A stretch of 64,000 bases of DNA from Protula sp. h YS-2021. Lineage: Eukaryota > Annelida > Polychaeta > Sabellida > Serpulidae. The translations under genes were made by a program, and so were the position numbers. This document shows positions 23,850 through 35,689 of this stretch, piece after piece. The notes beneath the pieces are model-generated. The model worked only from the letters and a program-made list of their open reading frames with translations, did not search any database and was not told where the DNA came from. Location: positions 9,923,543-9,987,542 of the forward strand of contig OX457032.1 of NCBI GenBank assembly GCA_949752745.1, given 5' to 3'. The first letter of the stretch is position 1, and every line of letters begins with the position of its first letter.

Positions 23850-24378
23850 TCTGTCACACCTTTGGCAACGACTACTAGCAGCCAACAAAAACCTGCGTTA
23901 CACCGTTCCCACGCAAACCGCATAAAAGCGTGGCAACCTGTTGTGCGTTCACCAAGATGTCTTACAGTAGCTGGTGATAATACCAGTCATAAGAACGCAC
24001 TTTGCCGTGGGTTGCATCCCGTAGTGGAAGGAGAGCGGTTACCTGGGTATTGAGGCTTCTTGTCTCTTAGGCAGGCCTTTCAAATACATACTCTGCTAAG
24101 GGACTTGTTTGCCAATACATGCCTTTGGTCCTTCTCTTCGGTCCAAGAAGGGCGTTCGTGAACTGGCCCGTCACGATCAATAACGGCTGGTCGTTCAGTT
24201 TAACCACACTGCGGCTCCAGGGTCAATCGAACGGCGTTGGATGGAGAATACCGCCGCGTCTAGTAGAGTATTCCAGGTGTCCTAGCCCTAGGCGGGTAAC
24301 CCCCGTTGCCGAAATAGGTGGTCATAGTAAGGCCGGGGCCGGCAGACCTGGAAGAAAATTTAAAAAAAAAAACAGTTA

Positions 24379-25864
24379 ATGGATGAGACAAAAGAAAAAC
24401 AGAATACATCACCGACACCCAAAAGACCAAGGATTGAGGTGGGGTCTCCCCCTGCTTCATTTCCACAATGCCTGATTATCACACCTATAGAGGGCACGTT
24501 CAAACTATCCCCCTTCGCTATCCAGAAGGGGGTAGCATCGATAGTGGGAAATCAATTTAACATTAAAAGGCTCCGCTCGGGGGACATTCTAGTCCAAATA
24601 GCCACCTTACAACAATGTAAAAACCTCCTGAAAATAACATCTTCCGTAAACACCCCAGCTAAGTGCTTTGCCCTCCGAACCTTAAATTTTTGCAGTTTTG
24701 CAGGGGAGTGATTACCCACCCTGAACTACGATTTTGCACAGATAAAGAACTAGTCGACGAACTACAGGACCAGGAAGGGGGACGGATAGCTCAGTTGGTA
24801 GAGCGTTTGTCTTCAGATCTAGGGTGTATAGCCGGTGCGGGTTCGAATCCTGCTCGTGCCTATTAGCTGTGCACTCAATTATGATCCCCCTGGGGATTCA
24901 AACTGGAATGGCCCATTTCAGTATAATGTGGCAGGGTAGTCCTGATATAGCGCTGAGATCGCTGAAAGGGACTTAAAACACCAATAAACCATAAACCAAA
25001 CAGGACCAGGGTGTGACAGCAGCGCGACCTTTGGGCCAACGAGGAACAGTTGTCCTTACCTTCTGCAACCCTAGTTTACCAGGCAATATAAAAGTTGGAT
25101 ATTTAAGCCTACCAGTGAAAATATATATTCCGAACCCTGTTCGCTGTTTCCACTGCCAGAAATACGGGCATAACAAAGACAAATGCAGAAATCAAAAACC
25201 CACCTGCGCAAAATGCGGGGAGGAAGGGCATGAATATAGTTCATGTACCTCTCACAACCCCAAATGCATAAACTGTATGGGTAGCCACCCGGTTTCATCC
25301 AAGGATTGTCCGCGGTGGCATGCTGAAAAGAAAGTGCAACAGATAAAAATTGAAAAATCGGTGTCTTATCCCGAAGCCCGAAAACTGGTTGCTACCCTCC
25401 TCCCATCAAATGCGAAAACATATGCTGGCTCAGTAAGACCCAAGTTTCAGGATTCTGCCTGTCAAACTGACATCACATGGATTACGGAACAAAAGATTTT
25501 TTCGCCACCAAAGCAACAACGGCCTTCTAGAAAAACAAAAGAAACTGAAACAGACTCCAGTCTTTGTGAGTCTTTACCAAGCACATCTCCTGAGATGTCA
25601 GGGAAGAGAGACGGGTCTTGTACTCCAAGCCCCCAATCCTCTCAGCTGGGCCACGAAACAAAGGCAAGACTCAAACAAAGAGCTCAACTTGCCAAACAGA
25701 GGTCGCGCACAAACCTTACGGAGGAAATGAGTGGGAATAGATACTCCCCTCTTATGGATGCTGGCGATGGGAGACCTGCAGGCAGAACCTCCCCTAAGCC
25801 ACCCCGCTCAAATGAAAAGCCTCCAAAAGTAACGATTAACAGAAATCGAGCTCTTAGCAAGTAA
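24379..25864 (+). pseudogene. LINE copy 3 ORF1 (RNA-binding, three zinc knuckles), SINE-disrupted
   Basis: The N-terminal part (24379-24711) starts MDETKEKQNTSPTPKRPR and includes TFKLSPFAIQKGVASIVGN, an RRM-like region of this family. A frameshift near 24665 and the SINE at 24775-25000 interrupt it. The C-terminal part (25013-25864, 283 codons) is open, with CCHC knuckles at residues Cys45-Cys48-His53-Cys58 and Cys65-Cys68-His73-Cys78, and a third Cys85-Cys88-His92-Cys99. The tail is rich in Ser, Pro and basic residues. Removing the SINE and one duplication would restore codon continuity at ELQDQ|GVTAAR, so the insertion is younger than the LINE. Confidence 0.88.
24775..25000 (+). mobile_element. 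tRNA-derived SINE (family 2) inside LINE ORF1
   Basis: A 226-bp insertion with the target-site duplication caggaccagg (24765-24774 and 25001-25010). The head is tRNA-like with an A box TAGCTCAGTTGG at 24787 and a B box GGTTCGAATCC at 24840. The body holds tggcccatttcagtataatg + tggcagg, almost the same as family 1, but the head is a different tRNA. Tail accaataaaccataaacc. Confidence 0.92.
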
Positions 25865-25866
25865 CG

Positions 25867-28800
25867 ATGACAATAAGTCATTGGAATATCAGAGGTTTTT
25901 GGACCAACTACCATGAATTGTTAACACTTATGCACTTAAATGATCCGGCAGTATTTTGTCTTCAGGAAACATTCAGACAAATCGACAATCCACCAAAACT
26001 TAGACTATATACGTCATACAACAAACCCTCATCGGATGACAGAGCGACGGGTGGAATCGCTATGTTTCTTCGAAGTGATCTCTTACAAAGCGAAATTAAA
26101 CTAAATACGCCTTTCCAGACCCAGGCGATTCGTATCACGCTTGGCAAAACTTTCACAATTTGTAATATTTATTTGCCACCACATTTGAGACCTCAACCAG
26201 AAGAGTTGAATGACCTAATAAATCAGTTACCTAAGCCAGTCCTATTCGTGGGCGACTTTAATGCTCACAGTACATTGTGGGGCAATAGTTACGTAGATTT
26301 GAAGGGAAAATTGGTAGAAAATCTCCTTAACCATCATAATTTAACCATTTTCAACGACAAGTCATACACATATCTTCACCCTGGTACTGGTTCAAAAACC
26401 TCTATTGACCTTTCTATAGCATCTGCTAATTTATATCTTGATTTTAATTGGAAAGTGTTGGGTGATCTCCACGGCAGTGACCACTTTCCTATTTTATTGT
26501 CTGAGTCTAAACCATACCACGAAAAAAGATCCCCAAAATGGAAGTTTCAGAAAGCAGATTGGTCAGAATTCCAAGAATTATGTCATCAGAGTATCAAAAG
26601 GAAACATTTTACTGATGATGAAGACGAACATATCTCATTATTTACCTTTCTTCTCCATGGAGTGTGTGAAAAATCTATCCCAAGGACATCAGGATCCCGC
26701 AAGAAACCACACAAACCGTGGTTTAATGACTTTTGTAAAGAATCCATAGCGCTTCGTAAACAAGCTCTCAAAAATTTTTCAGACTACCCAGACATTACAA
26801 GAAAAATGGAATATCAAAGGGCCAAGGCAGTTGCGCGTAAAACAGTCAAAAAAAGCAAACAAGAGTCCTGGCATGAATATGTTTCTCAACTCAACACAAA
26901 TAATTCTCTAAAAAAGACCTGGGACATGGTTAGAAAAATATCTGGCAAGAACACTTTTAGCACAGTAAGCCATCTAGAAGCTAACAATAATATGATCACC
27001 GACCCAAAGGACATTTTAGATACCCTAGGCGAAACATTTGAACATAACTCATCTTCCGAAAATTATAGCCACGAGTTTAGACGCTATAAAGAAATAGAAG
27101 AAACTAATCCTCTTAACTTCTATTCTGACAACAGCGAAGCGTATAATGAGCACTTTTCTCTTAATGAATTGAGAAAGGCCATAGATAGTTCCCATGATTC
27201 AGCAGCAGGACCAGATGACATACATTATCAGATGCTTAGACATTTGCCAGACCATACCCTAAAGATCCTTTTAGAATTGTTAAATCATACCTGGAATTCC
27301 GACACTTTTCCAGAAATAGGGAAGGAAGCCACAATAATACCAATACCAAAGCCAAACAAAGATCCACGAAATCCTCAGAATTACAGACCAATTTCCTTGA
27401 CAAGTGCCCTGTGCAAAACATTTGAGCGAATGGTAGCTGAAAGATTAAAATGGTACCTGGAAAGAAACAATTTGCTTGCCGACATACAGAGTGGCTTTAG
27501 GAAACAAAGGAGCACTCTGGACCATCTTGTAAGACTAGAATCTTTTGTGAAAGAAGCTTTCAATAACAAGGAACATGTTGTTACCGTTTTCTTCGACTTG
27601 GAAAAAGCTTATGACACAGCATGGAAACACGGAGTACTAAAGGATCTTTTTGACAGGGGATAGATAGCTCACTCTTCGTGGATGATTTTGCCATGTCGTG
27701 TAGAGGCAAAAGTATGAATTTAATACAGCGTCGTCTTCAGTAGAGTATTTATTCTCTCCAAGTTTGGGCGAATAGAATGGTTTTAAATTCTCACAAACCA
27801 AAACGGTTTGTATACACTTTTGTAAAAAACGAAAACAGCACGACGATCCAGTTTTACACATCTCTAACGTGCAAATCCCTGTTGCAAGGAAAACAAATTT
27901 TTAGGTTTAATTTTTGATAGCCAACTTAGTTTTATCCCACATATCAAACACCTCCGAAGAAAGTGTCAGAAGGCCTTAAATTTACTGAGAGTCATCTCCT
28001 CCCACGATTGGGGAGCAGATCGTGATACTAAACTCATGTTGTATAGAGCTCTAATTAGATCGCGACTGGACTATGGCAGTATAGTTTATGGCTCAACTAG
28101 ACCATCATATCTCAAGATGCTAGAACCGATACAGAATCAAGGCTTAAGAATATGTTTAAATGCCTTTAGAACATCCCCAGCCGACAGTTTACACGTTGAG
28201 GCAAATGAACAACCTCTCAATATACGGCGGTTAAAACTTGCCATGCAGTATTGTATAAAACTTTACGCCAATAGAAATAATCCTACTCATCAGATTGTTT
28301 TCGGATCACATTATACGGATAGAGGTACCAATGCTATCCCCCCCCTTTGGAACTAGGATTATACCACACCTGCAAGAAGCAGGTATAATCGTTGAATCTG
28401 TTGCAAATTACAAAATACCTAACCAACCCCCTTGGAAGTTAACGAAACCTGTGGTCTTGAAGACTCTTTCTGAGTCCACAAAAGAACGAACTAACCCGCG
28501 TGTATTTCAGTCAAAATTTGCAGAATTAAAGGATAATTATAATGACTACCATTTCATATATACCGATGGTTCCAAACTTGAGGACAAGGCTGCAGCAGCT
28601 ATTGTCACAGAAAATTCAGAACCAGGCTCCCTGATGGGTCTTCTATTTTCTCTGCAGAAGTTAGAGCCCTGCAGCTAGCTATGCAAATTGTCAAGATTAG
28701 CCGCTACAAAAAATTCATATTGTGCGTGGACTCCATGTCACTAGAAAACTTACAGGTATCCAACCCAATAATTTTGGACTTGATAGAAAAACACGACGAA

Positions 28801-29328
28801 GTGGTAAAAGCTGGCAAAGAGATAATATTTTGTTGGGTACCGAGCCACGTTGGAATACCGGGCAACGAGGCAGCCGACAAAGGCGCCAAAGAAGCGTTAA
28901 ACCAAGACTGCTCAGATTTCCTTATACCGTCATCAGATTTTAAGTGCCATATTTCTAGATATGTCAAAAATCTATGGCAACAATATTGGGATGAACAAAC
29001 CAACAATAAGTTATACCAAATTAACCCTGTGGTAGGGCGCAAATTGCCCTCTCTAAATGGCCTTCGCGACGATATGGTAATTCACAGATTAAGAATAGGA
29101 CATTCTTACACTACTCACAAACACCTCTTAAGAGGTGAACCACAACCCGAATGTATAAGTTGTCAGGAACGGTATACAGTAAAACACATCTTGATAGATT
29201 GTATAGACTTCAATCACATTCGTCCCCGTTATTATAGAGTTGATTCCATGAGAGAGCTCTTTCAGAAGGTAAATTCCAACAAGGTCCTAGAATTTTTAAA
29301 AGAGATTAATATGTATTCCTATGTGTAG
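25867..29328 (+). pseudogene. LINE copy 3 ORF2 (APE endonuclease, RT, RNase H)
   Basis: It is open for 598 codons (25867-27663). Endonuclease residues are visible: Asn7 in HWNIRG, Glu34 in CLQET, Asp130/Asn132 in GDFNAH, and Asp205-His206 in GSDHF. RT entry motifs follow (AGPDDIHYQML, PIPKPNKDPRNPQNYRPIS, FFDLEKAYDTAWK). At 27653 a deletion of roughly 190 bp removes the PQG motif and joins the frame to DSSLFVDDFAMS in another frame. Further shifts occur near 27740, 27890, 28345 and 28620. RNase H blocks (YTDGSKLEDKAA, WVPSHVGIPGNEAADK) and the terminal CISCQERYTVKHILIDC motif are present. It is inactive because of the lost RT motif and the shifts. Confidence 0.9.
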
Positions 29329-29433
29329 ACCACCATTAAGTCTATTTTTAGTATATTTTTTAGTATATTTAAGATTTTATTTTATAATCATTTTTAATCA
29401 ATAAAGTATAAATTCGACAAAGTTACCAGGAAT

Positions 29434-29467
29434 GACACAATATGACCTGCAACAGGTTGGCGGTGTC
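29434..29467 (+). other. LINE 3' terminal stem-loop
   Basis: Outer arms GACAC (29434-29438) and GTGTC (29463-29467) enclose inner arms ACCTG (29445-29449) and CAGGT (29453-29457). The equivalents elsewhere read ACCC/GGGT. It is followed at once by gttaaaccaatc and the tail, the usual place for the RT recognition hairpin in LINEs. Confidence 0.75.
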
Positions 29468-29505
29468 GTTAAACCAATCAAATAACTAACTAACTAACTA
29501 ACTAA

Positions 29506-29815
29506 CTAAAAGAAACAAACCTGTAGCAGTATTTTTAGTATTTATATCATCTGCTTTTATTGTATAACCATGCTTTTAGATTGTACACTCTCTTTAATTT
29601 CCAACGCACACTTTTAACGTTTTATCCGCTATGAACCTGTCAAGACACAATATGACCCCAAAGGGTTGGCCGTGTCGTTAAAAATCCATATCACTAACTC
29701 ACTCACTCACTCACTCACTCACTCACTCACTCACTCACTCACTCACTCACTCACTCACTCACTCACTCACTCACTCACACACACACTCACTCACTCACTC
29801 ACTCACTCACTCACT
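29506..29815 (+). mobile_element. 5'-truncated LINE 3' end with (ACTC)n tail
   Basis: The 3' UTR piece ends with a stem-loop (GACAC at 29644, ACCC at 29655, GGGT at 29663, GTGTC at 29672), then cgttaaaaatcc and an (actc)n tract at 29693-29815. No coding part remains. The same 3' UTR in reverse orientation lies at 60654-60780. Confidence 0.75.
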
Positions 29816-29823
29816 TTATTTTA

Positions 29824-31110
29824 GGACACAAAAGAACTGAATGTATAAATGTTCAGATTTGTTCTACAATTCATGAGCCTTTTTGTTTCGATCCAAATCA
29901 TGTGTCATACACATTCTTAATAATGTTTCACTTTAAACTAAGGCTTGTTCGATTTAATGCTGATCAGTTCCACCAATTTACACTATGTTTTCAAAGATCC
30001 TTACAAAAACTTAAAAAACTAAGCAACATATTATAAGGAAGGCATCACAGACTGGTGGAACCTTTAAAGTTTCAACCTAGAATTGTAAAGCAAACCAGAG
30101 CCTTAATATTATTTGACAGCAGAACTTAAATTAAAAAATACAATTTTATACGCCACTAATTGACACTGAAAAGCCGCTTCAGTTTCGTAAAAAACCACAA
30201 AAGTTTAACCATGCCAATTTCAACGGCACGATTAACTGTAAAATCTTTAAATTTTAGACTGAATACTGAGATTGATCTTTTGACGCCGGTGGTTCTAGCT
30301 TTGAATCCAAGCAGTCTTGGTCTTTGTCATCGTGTCCCGCATCAATTGGTTCCGAATCTCCGCATAAAGCACTTAAAGACTTTTCTAAACTTGCAATTTT
30401 GTTATTTTTTTTGCTCAGTGTTTCCAAGAGAAATCGTTCTTGATTCTCACCCCCCGAACTTTATGCTTAAGAGCCGTGATTTCCGAATCGGTTTCTTTCA
30501 ATAGCAGTTTGCATTTTTGGTCGAATGTTTTTACTTTGCGCCTAGCTTTTACTATAGAACGGCTTGCTGCCTTAGACTATTTCTCATCACGTCATATCCC
30601 TAAGCTTTCACATCTTGCTCGATTTTAGCACACTGCTCAGTCACAAAAGTTTGAAGTTTTTCAAGTTTTTTGGAAGACAGCGATTCTAAATAGCTAGCCA
30701 TTATTCTTTTGGTTATCTGCACAGAATGAACCAATCTTCACAAATATTATATATTAGTCACAAAGTCTTAATCGAGCCATCTTTCTTCATATATATAACA
30801 GCTAAATAGATCGAAAACAAAGTCTGAATATGTAAACGAATAATTCTGAAAAATAGTGTTAAATGCACATTTTTATAGTAAAATCTAACAAAGGACAAAA
30901 TGTTAAAAAACGCCAAAGATTTTTTTAACTTGTTTTACACTTTTATATTTTAGAAATGTGCTTTGAGTGCATAACAGCTTGCGCACTTTTTTGGTCTGGT
31001 TTGCAAGATTACTGTTTTTCATAGAATATTTGCAAGATTACTGTATGTCATAGAATATTAAACCTGAAAAGGTTAAAAACACCTTTCTGTCCAGAATGCG
31101 ATTTCAAAAG
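29824..31110. repeat. Paralogous block shared with 451-2272
   Basis: Two homologous stretches (29824-29925; 30231-31110) match 451-546 and 844-2272 of the left region, minus two insertions there. No Ulp1-like frame or 57-bp unit follows here. Confidence 0.65.
30254..30701 (-). pseudogene. Decayed coiled-coil protein gene, copy 2
   Basis: From ATG 30701 leftward it reads MASYLESLSSKKLEKLQTF, continues through TEQCAKIEQDVKA to an in-frame TAG, then is shifted through the middle and ends in PPASKDQSQYSV before TAA at 30254. It lacks the frame break that ends copy 1 early but has its own stops (TAG and TAA pair near 30550). Leu/Lys/Glu-rich, likely coiled coil; family unknown. The two copies complement each other's lesions, which supports a once-coding ancestor of about 145-150 residues. 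Confidence 0.45.
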
Positions 31111-31582
31111 ACCAGCATGTCCAGGGACATGTCTACCAACTGAGACATTTTGCAGATATACAAAGAAAAGGCCCTGCAAACGGGAAAGGGTATAAATTAA
31201 TAAAAACAAAACACGCACTATGAAATAGAAAGATGCATTAATGTCGAAGCAGCTCTTTTAGGAAAACAGCTTGATTTCATAGCCAAGTAAAGTAACTATT
31301 GAAAGAAGAAAAATTAAAATAACTATACTTAGCTATAATAGCTGTCCTTTCTGTAATCTGTAGACCAGTTTCAAATAAACGTAACTAAAAGTCCTATCAC
31401 TCGCATTGACATTCATCTGAAAAAAGACAAAACTCATATGAAAGCGGTATACTTTGCCTTGGAAAAGTGGTTTCAGTAACGAAATTTTTTTTAATCAGCT
31501 TTCTGAAAATGAGTGAAATGAAATATTTCAGCAATATCAAAGATCAACTTTGTAAACTGAACTTAAAAATATATATTATATT

Positions 31583-31584
<2 letters not shown>
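31111..31584. other. AT-rich sequence, nothing recognised
   Basis: No gene, RNA fold or repeat seen apart from a short local duplication of gcaagattactgt at about 31003 and 31030 just before it. Confidence 0.4.

Positions 31585-31657
<73 letters not shown>
31585..31657. repeat. (AAT)n microsatellite
   Basis: About 24 uninterrupted AAT units. Confidence 0.97.
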
Positions 31658-31658
<1 letters not shown>

Positions 31659-32219
31659 AATTTGGAATACCTTCAGTAATGAAATCACATTCCATGTTGC
31701 CCAGATGACACCCGCACGGTAAATAGAAGAAGTCTACCTATTTCAAGATGCTATTCCTTTTGAATACTCCGGCGATTTTTACAAATTCCTGTTTTTATGC
31801 GTTTTTGAAGTTCAGTAAGTATTTTAAATACTGCACTTACAGCTAATTACTCATCTCATTCCTCAATACATCAGTGCTTCGTAATATTGCAATATTAACA
31901 GATCAGGTGGACATCGTCAGGTCAAGTTCAACATATGCAACGCACAAAAATATTTGCATCAAATAAGAAACAAAACTAGCAAAAATTGAGTAATTCTCAA
32001 ACCTTTTGGCATTTATACGTACAAATGACTAGCACAAACTCATTATGCAAAACTTCACGTTCAAACTTTTTTCATTAAATACGACTGAACAAATTGTCCA
32101 AGTTCAGACATTACCCACGGTAATGCTCAATCAAAACCTACTATCGGCATGTTGAGTATAGACAAAATCATTCACAACGGCTTTGGTATGTATAGACAGA
32201 AATATCTAGCACAAGTTCA
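31658..32219. other. Unassigned intergenic sequence
   Basis: No coding frame over 60 codons with recognisable content. Near its right end, phrases such as cacaaaacttc and acccataaatgtacta begin the repeated region that follows. Confidence 0.4.
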
Positions 32220-32710
32220 TTACACAAAACTTCGAAGTTACCCATAAATGTACTAAAATATGTTAAGTTTCAAACCACCTCACGGACAGACGGATGCACG
32301 TACGTAAGTCAAAAGGGGAGGTGCAAACCTTCATACCATAAATATTGATTCCATACAGGTTTCAGGTTGCCATGCCTAAAGCCCTAGGACGAGGTCATTA
32401 CACAAAACTTCGAAGCAACCCATAAATGTACTAAAAATATGCAAAGTTCCGCACCACATCACAGACAGAAGGAGGGTCGAACGTCGGTCAAAAGGGGGGG
32501 GGGGGGGGTGCACACCTTCATACCATATATATTCATTTCGCTCAGGTTTCATTTTGCTAAGTTCCGAGCCACATCACGGACAGACGGATGGATAAACGTC
32601 GGTCAAAAGAGGAGGTGCACACCTTCATGCTACATATATTCACTCCATATAGGTTTCAGATTGTCAGGCCTAAAACCCTAGGACGAGTTCAATGCAAAAA
32701 CTTGAGCACC
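32220..32710. repeat. Irregular tandem repeat with ACGG-type motifs
   Basis: Three imperfect copies contain a cacggacagacgga motif (about 32283, 32460, 32577), then caaaaggggaggtgca.accttc and ataccata.atattcattcc. Spacing is irregular (about 179 and 116 bp). A G-run at 32493-32507 lies in the second copy. Similar ACGG/CCGT runs sit in the hairpin-led elements of this window. Confidence 0.65.
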
Positions 32711-32766
32711 CAAAGCGTTACGCACGGAGGGAGGGACGGAGGGACGGCCGGGCCAACGAGAGGTAT

Positions 32767-32878
32767 CTTATGTGGTGGCTGTATTATGTGGTAGCATTTG
32801 ATATGCCTGAAATGCATTTAAGTGGTAGGTCACGGACAAGATTATTTGAGAATAAAAAATACTTATGTGGTGGTTTAT
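32767..32878 (+). repeat. CTTATGTGGTGG motifs, left cluster
   Basis: The motif cttatgtggtgg occurs at 32767 and 32862, with a looser copy (attatgtggtag) at 32783. The reverse complement occurs on the far side of the 51-bp array at 35510-35541. Confidence 0.6.
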
Positions 32879-33004
32879 ATTTGCCCGTGCCCTTGTGTGG
32901 TTCCCAGCAGGCGTCATGTCAATGTCAATAATGTTTATGCTTTGTGTGTGTCATTTGTAAATAAACGGAATTATATATGTGGCACTTTACTGTATAAAGA
33001 TATT

Positions 33005-35050
33005 TTACAACTTATCTTTCACAACTGCGCATATTTATTTAACTTGCGTTGATGCGTGGTGCTTATTTTAGACCAGTGCGCATGTTTATTTAACTTGCGT
33101 TAATGCGTGGTTCGCCTTTGGAAAAACTGCGCATATTTTTTTAACTTGCGTTGATGCGCGGTTCACATTTCGGATCACGGCGCATGTCAACTTTACTTGC
33201 GTCCATGTGCGATTCACATTTCGGACCAGCGCGCATGTTTGGTTAACGTGCACTGATGCGCGGTTTGTATTTCGGACCAGTGCGCATGTTCATTTAACTT
33301 GCGTCGATGCGCGGTTCGCATTTCGGACCACTGCGCATGTTTATGCAACTTACGTTGATGCGCGGTTCACAATTCGGACCAGTTCGCATGATTACATAAC
33401 TTGCGTCGATGTGTGTTTTTTTTCCGACCAGTGCATATATTTAACGTGCGTTAATGCGTGGTGCTTATTTCGGAAACTGCGCATGTCTATTCAACTTGCG
33501 TCAATGCATGGTTCATTTGTCGGACCAGTGCGCATGTTTATTTATCTGGCGTCGATGCGCGGTTCGCATTTCGGACTAGTGCGCACGTTTGCTTAGCTTG
33601 CGTTGATGCGAGATTCACATTTTGGACCAGTGCGCATGTTTCTTTTATTTGCGTTGATGCACGGTTCTTGTTTTAGACAAATGCGCATGTTTATTTAACT
33701 TGCGTTGATGCGCGGTTCACATTTCGGACCAGTGCGCATGTTTCTTTTATTTGCGTTGATGCGAGATTCACATTTTGGACCAGTGCGCATGTTTCTTTTA
33801 TTTGCGTTGATGCACGGTTCTTGTTTTAGACAAATGCGCATGTTTATTTAACTTGCATCGATGCGCGGTTCACATTTTGAACTAGTGCGCATGTTTGGTT
33901 AATGTGCACTGATGCGCGGTTCAAATTTCGGACCAGTGCGCATGTTTATAAAACTTGCGTCGATGCGCGGTTCGCATTTCGAAGCAGTGCGCATGTTTAT
34001 TTAACTTGCGTCCATGCCCGGTTCACATTTCGGGCTAGTGCGCATGTTTATTCAACTTCGCTGATGAGCATTTCGCATTTCGGACTAGTGCGCATGTTCA
34101 TTTCGCTTGCGTTAGTGCGTGATTCACATTTCGGACAACTGCGCATGTTTATTTAACTTCAGTTGATACCCGGTTCGCATTTCGGACTAGTGCTCATGTT
34201 TATTTAACTTGCGTTGATGCGCGGTTCACATTTCGGACCAGTGCGCATGATTACTTAACTTGCATCGATGCGTGGTTCTTTTTTCGGACCAGTGCACATA
34301 TTTATTTAACTTGCGTCGATGCGCGGTTCGCATTTCGAACCAGTGCGCATGTTTATTTACCTTGCGTCCATGTCCGGTTGCGCATTTCGAACCAGTGCGC
34401 ATGTTTATTCAACTTCCGTTGATGAGCGGTTCGCATTTCGGACTAGTGCGCATGTTCATTTAGCTTGCGTTGATGCCCGGTTCGCATTTCGGACCAGTGC
34501 GCATGTTTATTTCAGTTGTGTTAATGCGCGGTTCGCATTTGGAACTAGTGCGCATGTTTGTTTAACTTGCGTTGATGTGCGGTTCACATTTCGGACCAGT
34601 GCGCATGATTATTTAACTTGCATCGATGCGTGGTTCTTTGTTCGGACCAGTGCACATATTTATTTAACTTGCGTCGTTGCGCGGTTCGCATTTCGAACCA
34701 GTGCGCATGTTTATTTACCTTGCGTCCATGTCCGGTTGCGCATTTTGAACCAGTGCGTGGTTCACATTTCGGACAACTGCGCATGTTTATTCAGCTTCCG
34801 TTGATGCGCGTTTCTTATTTTAGACCAGTGCACATGTTTATTTAACTTGCGTTGATGCCCGGTTCGCATTTCGGACCAGTGCGCATGTTTATTTCACTTG
34901 CGTTAATGCACGGTCCGCATTTGGAACCAGTGCGCATGTTTGTTTAACTTGCGCTGATGCGCGGTTCACATTTCGGATCACGGCGCATGTTGACTTAAAT
35001 TGCGTCGATGTGCGGTTCATATTTCGGACCAGTGTGCATGTTTAAATAAT
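33005..35050 (+). repeat. 51-bp (17-codon) minisatellite array
   Basis: About 40 units of 51 bp: accagtgcgcatgtttattt + aacttgcgttgatgcgcggt + tcacatttcgg. As 51 = 3 x 17, the frames stay open over long runs and translate as repeats of RTSAHVYLTCVDARFAF, but single-base indels between runs shift the frame and no start or gene context exists. Units vary by 5-20%. A reverse-orientation piece of the same array is at 1-177. Confidence 0.93.
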
Positions 35051-35457
35051 AACCACACATTAACACAAGTTAAATAAACGGATAAAACTGTAGGATAAGA
35101 TTCATTTTGAGGTATTTTCTTGAAAAATTTCCCCTAAAATCAAAATTCAAGATCGAGTCAAAAAGCACAAGCCGTATGCCCGACCCATCTAGGGCTGCCT
35201 CATACTAGATACCAAAAATAAATGAAATCGGATAAAAACTGTAGGAGGAAACGCACTTTGAAGTTTATTCTTCAAAAAATCCCCAAAAATACAAACATTG
35301 TCCGCAGTGGGTGTATTCTTAAGATTCTCCCCACCCCACAGCAGGATTTAAACAAATGCTGTTCTCCTTATTTGCTTTAGAAATTAGCTTTATAGTTGCA
35401 TTATTTTCCAACAGATGGTGTTACAGGACAGTTGATCAACGGACTTTGACGGACTCC
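35051..35457. other. Unassigned sequence right of the minisatellite
   Basis: Two related phrases (gataaaactgtagg at 35081 and gataaaaactgtagg at 35231) suggest an old local duplication of about 150 bp. No gene seen. Confidence 0.4.
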
Positions 35458-35541
35458 CTTATGTGGTTTGTTTTGTGCTCAATGGGTGCTTATGTGGCTA
35501 CCTCATAAGAACCACCACATAAGGAAGAAAAACCACATAAG
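35458..35541 (-). repeat. CCACATAAG motifs, right cluster
   Basis: Inverted copies of the left-cluster motif occur at aaccaccacataag 35510-35523 and aaccacataag 35531-35541, plus two forward cttatgtgg copies at 35458 and 35489. Together with 32767-32878 they bracket the minisatellite. Confidence 0.55.
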
Positions 35542-35689
35542 TGACGGATGTACCGAAAATCCACCACATAGCATAATCATTGTGGGCACGGCTCGACGGA
35601 CAGACGGACGGACGGACAAGGCAAAAGCTATATGACCCTCCGACTACCGTCGGGTTGCTCATAAAAAATGAGTGTCGTATTTTGTGCAG

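Larger units (their letters stand above)
23850..29505 (+). mobile_element. I/Nimb-like LINE copy 3, nearly full length
   Basis: This is the most complete LINE of the window. It has a 5' UTR to 24378, ORF1 24379-25864 split by a SINE, ORF2 25867-29328 with a deletion, and a 3' UTR with stem-loop at 29434-29467 ending in an (aact)n tail at about 29505. ORF1 and ORF2 are separated by only two bases. The three-knuckle ORF1, APE-type endonuclease, RT, RNase H and C-terminal zinc motif place it in the I superfamily, Nimb-like. Its 5' limit is approximate. Confidence 0.9.

Noticed and set aside
29693..29815. Telomere-like or functional tetranucleotide repeat
   Set aside because: It is the (ACTC)n tail expansion of a truncated LINE 3' end, like the (aatc)n and (aact)n tails on the other copies.
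33207..34845. Open frames of up to 161 codons in the 51-bp array
   Set aside because: By-products of a stop-free 17-codon unit; frame shifts between runs, and no start context or other domain.
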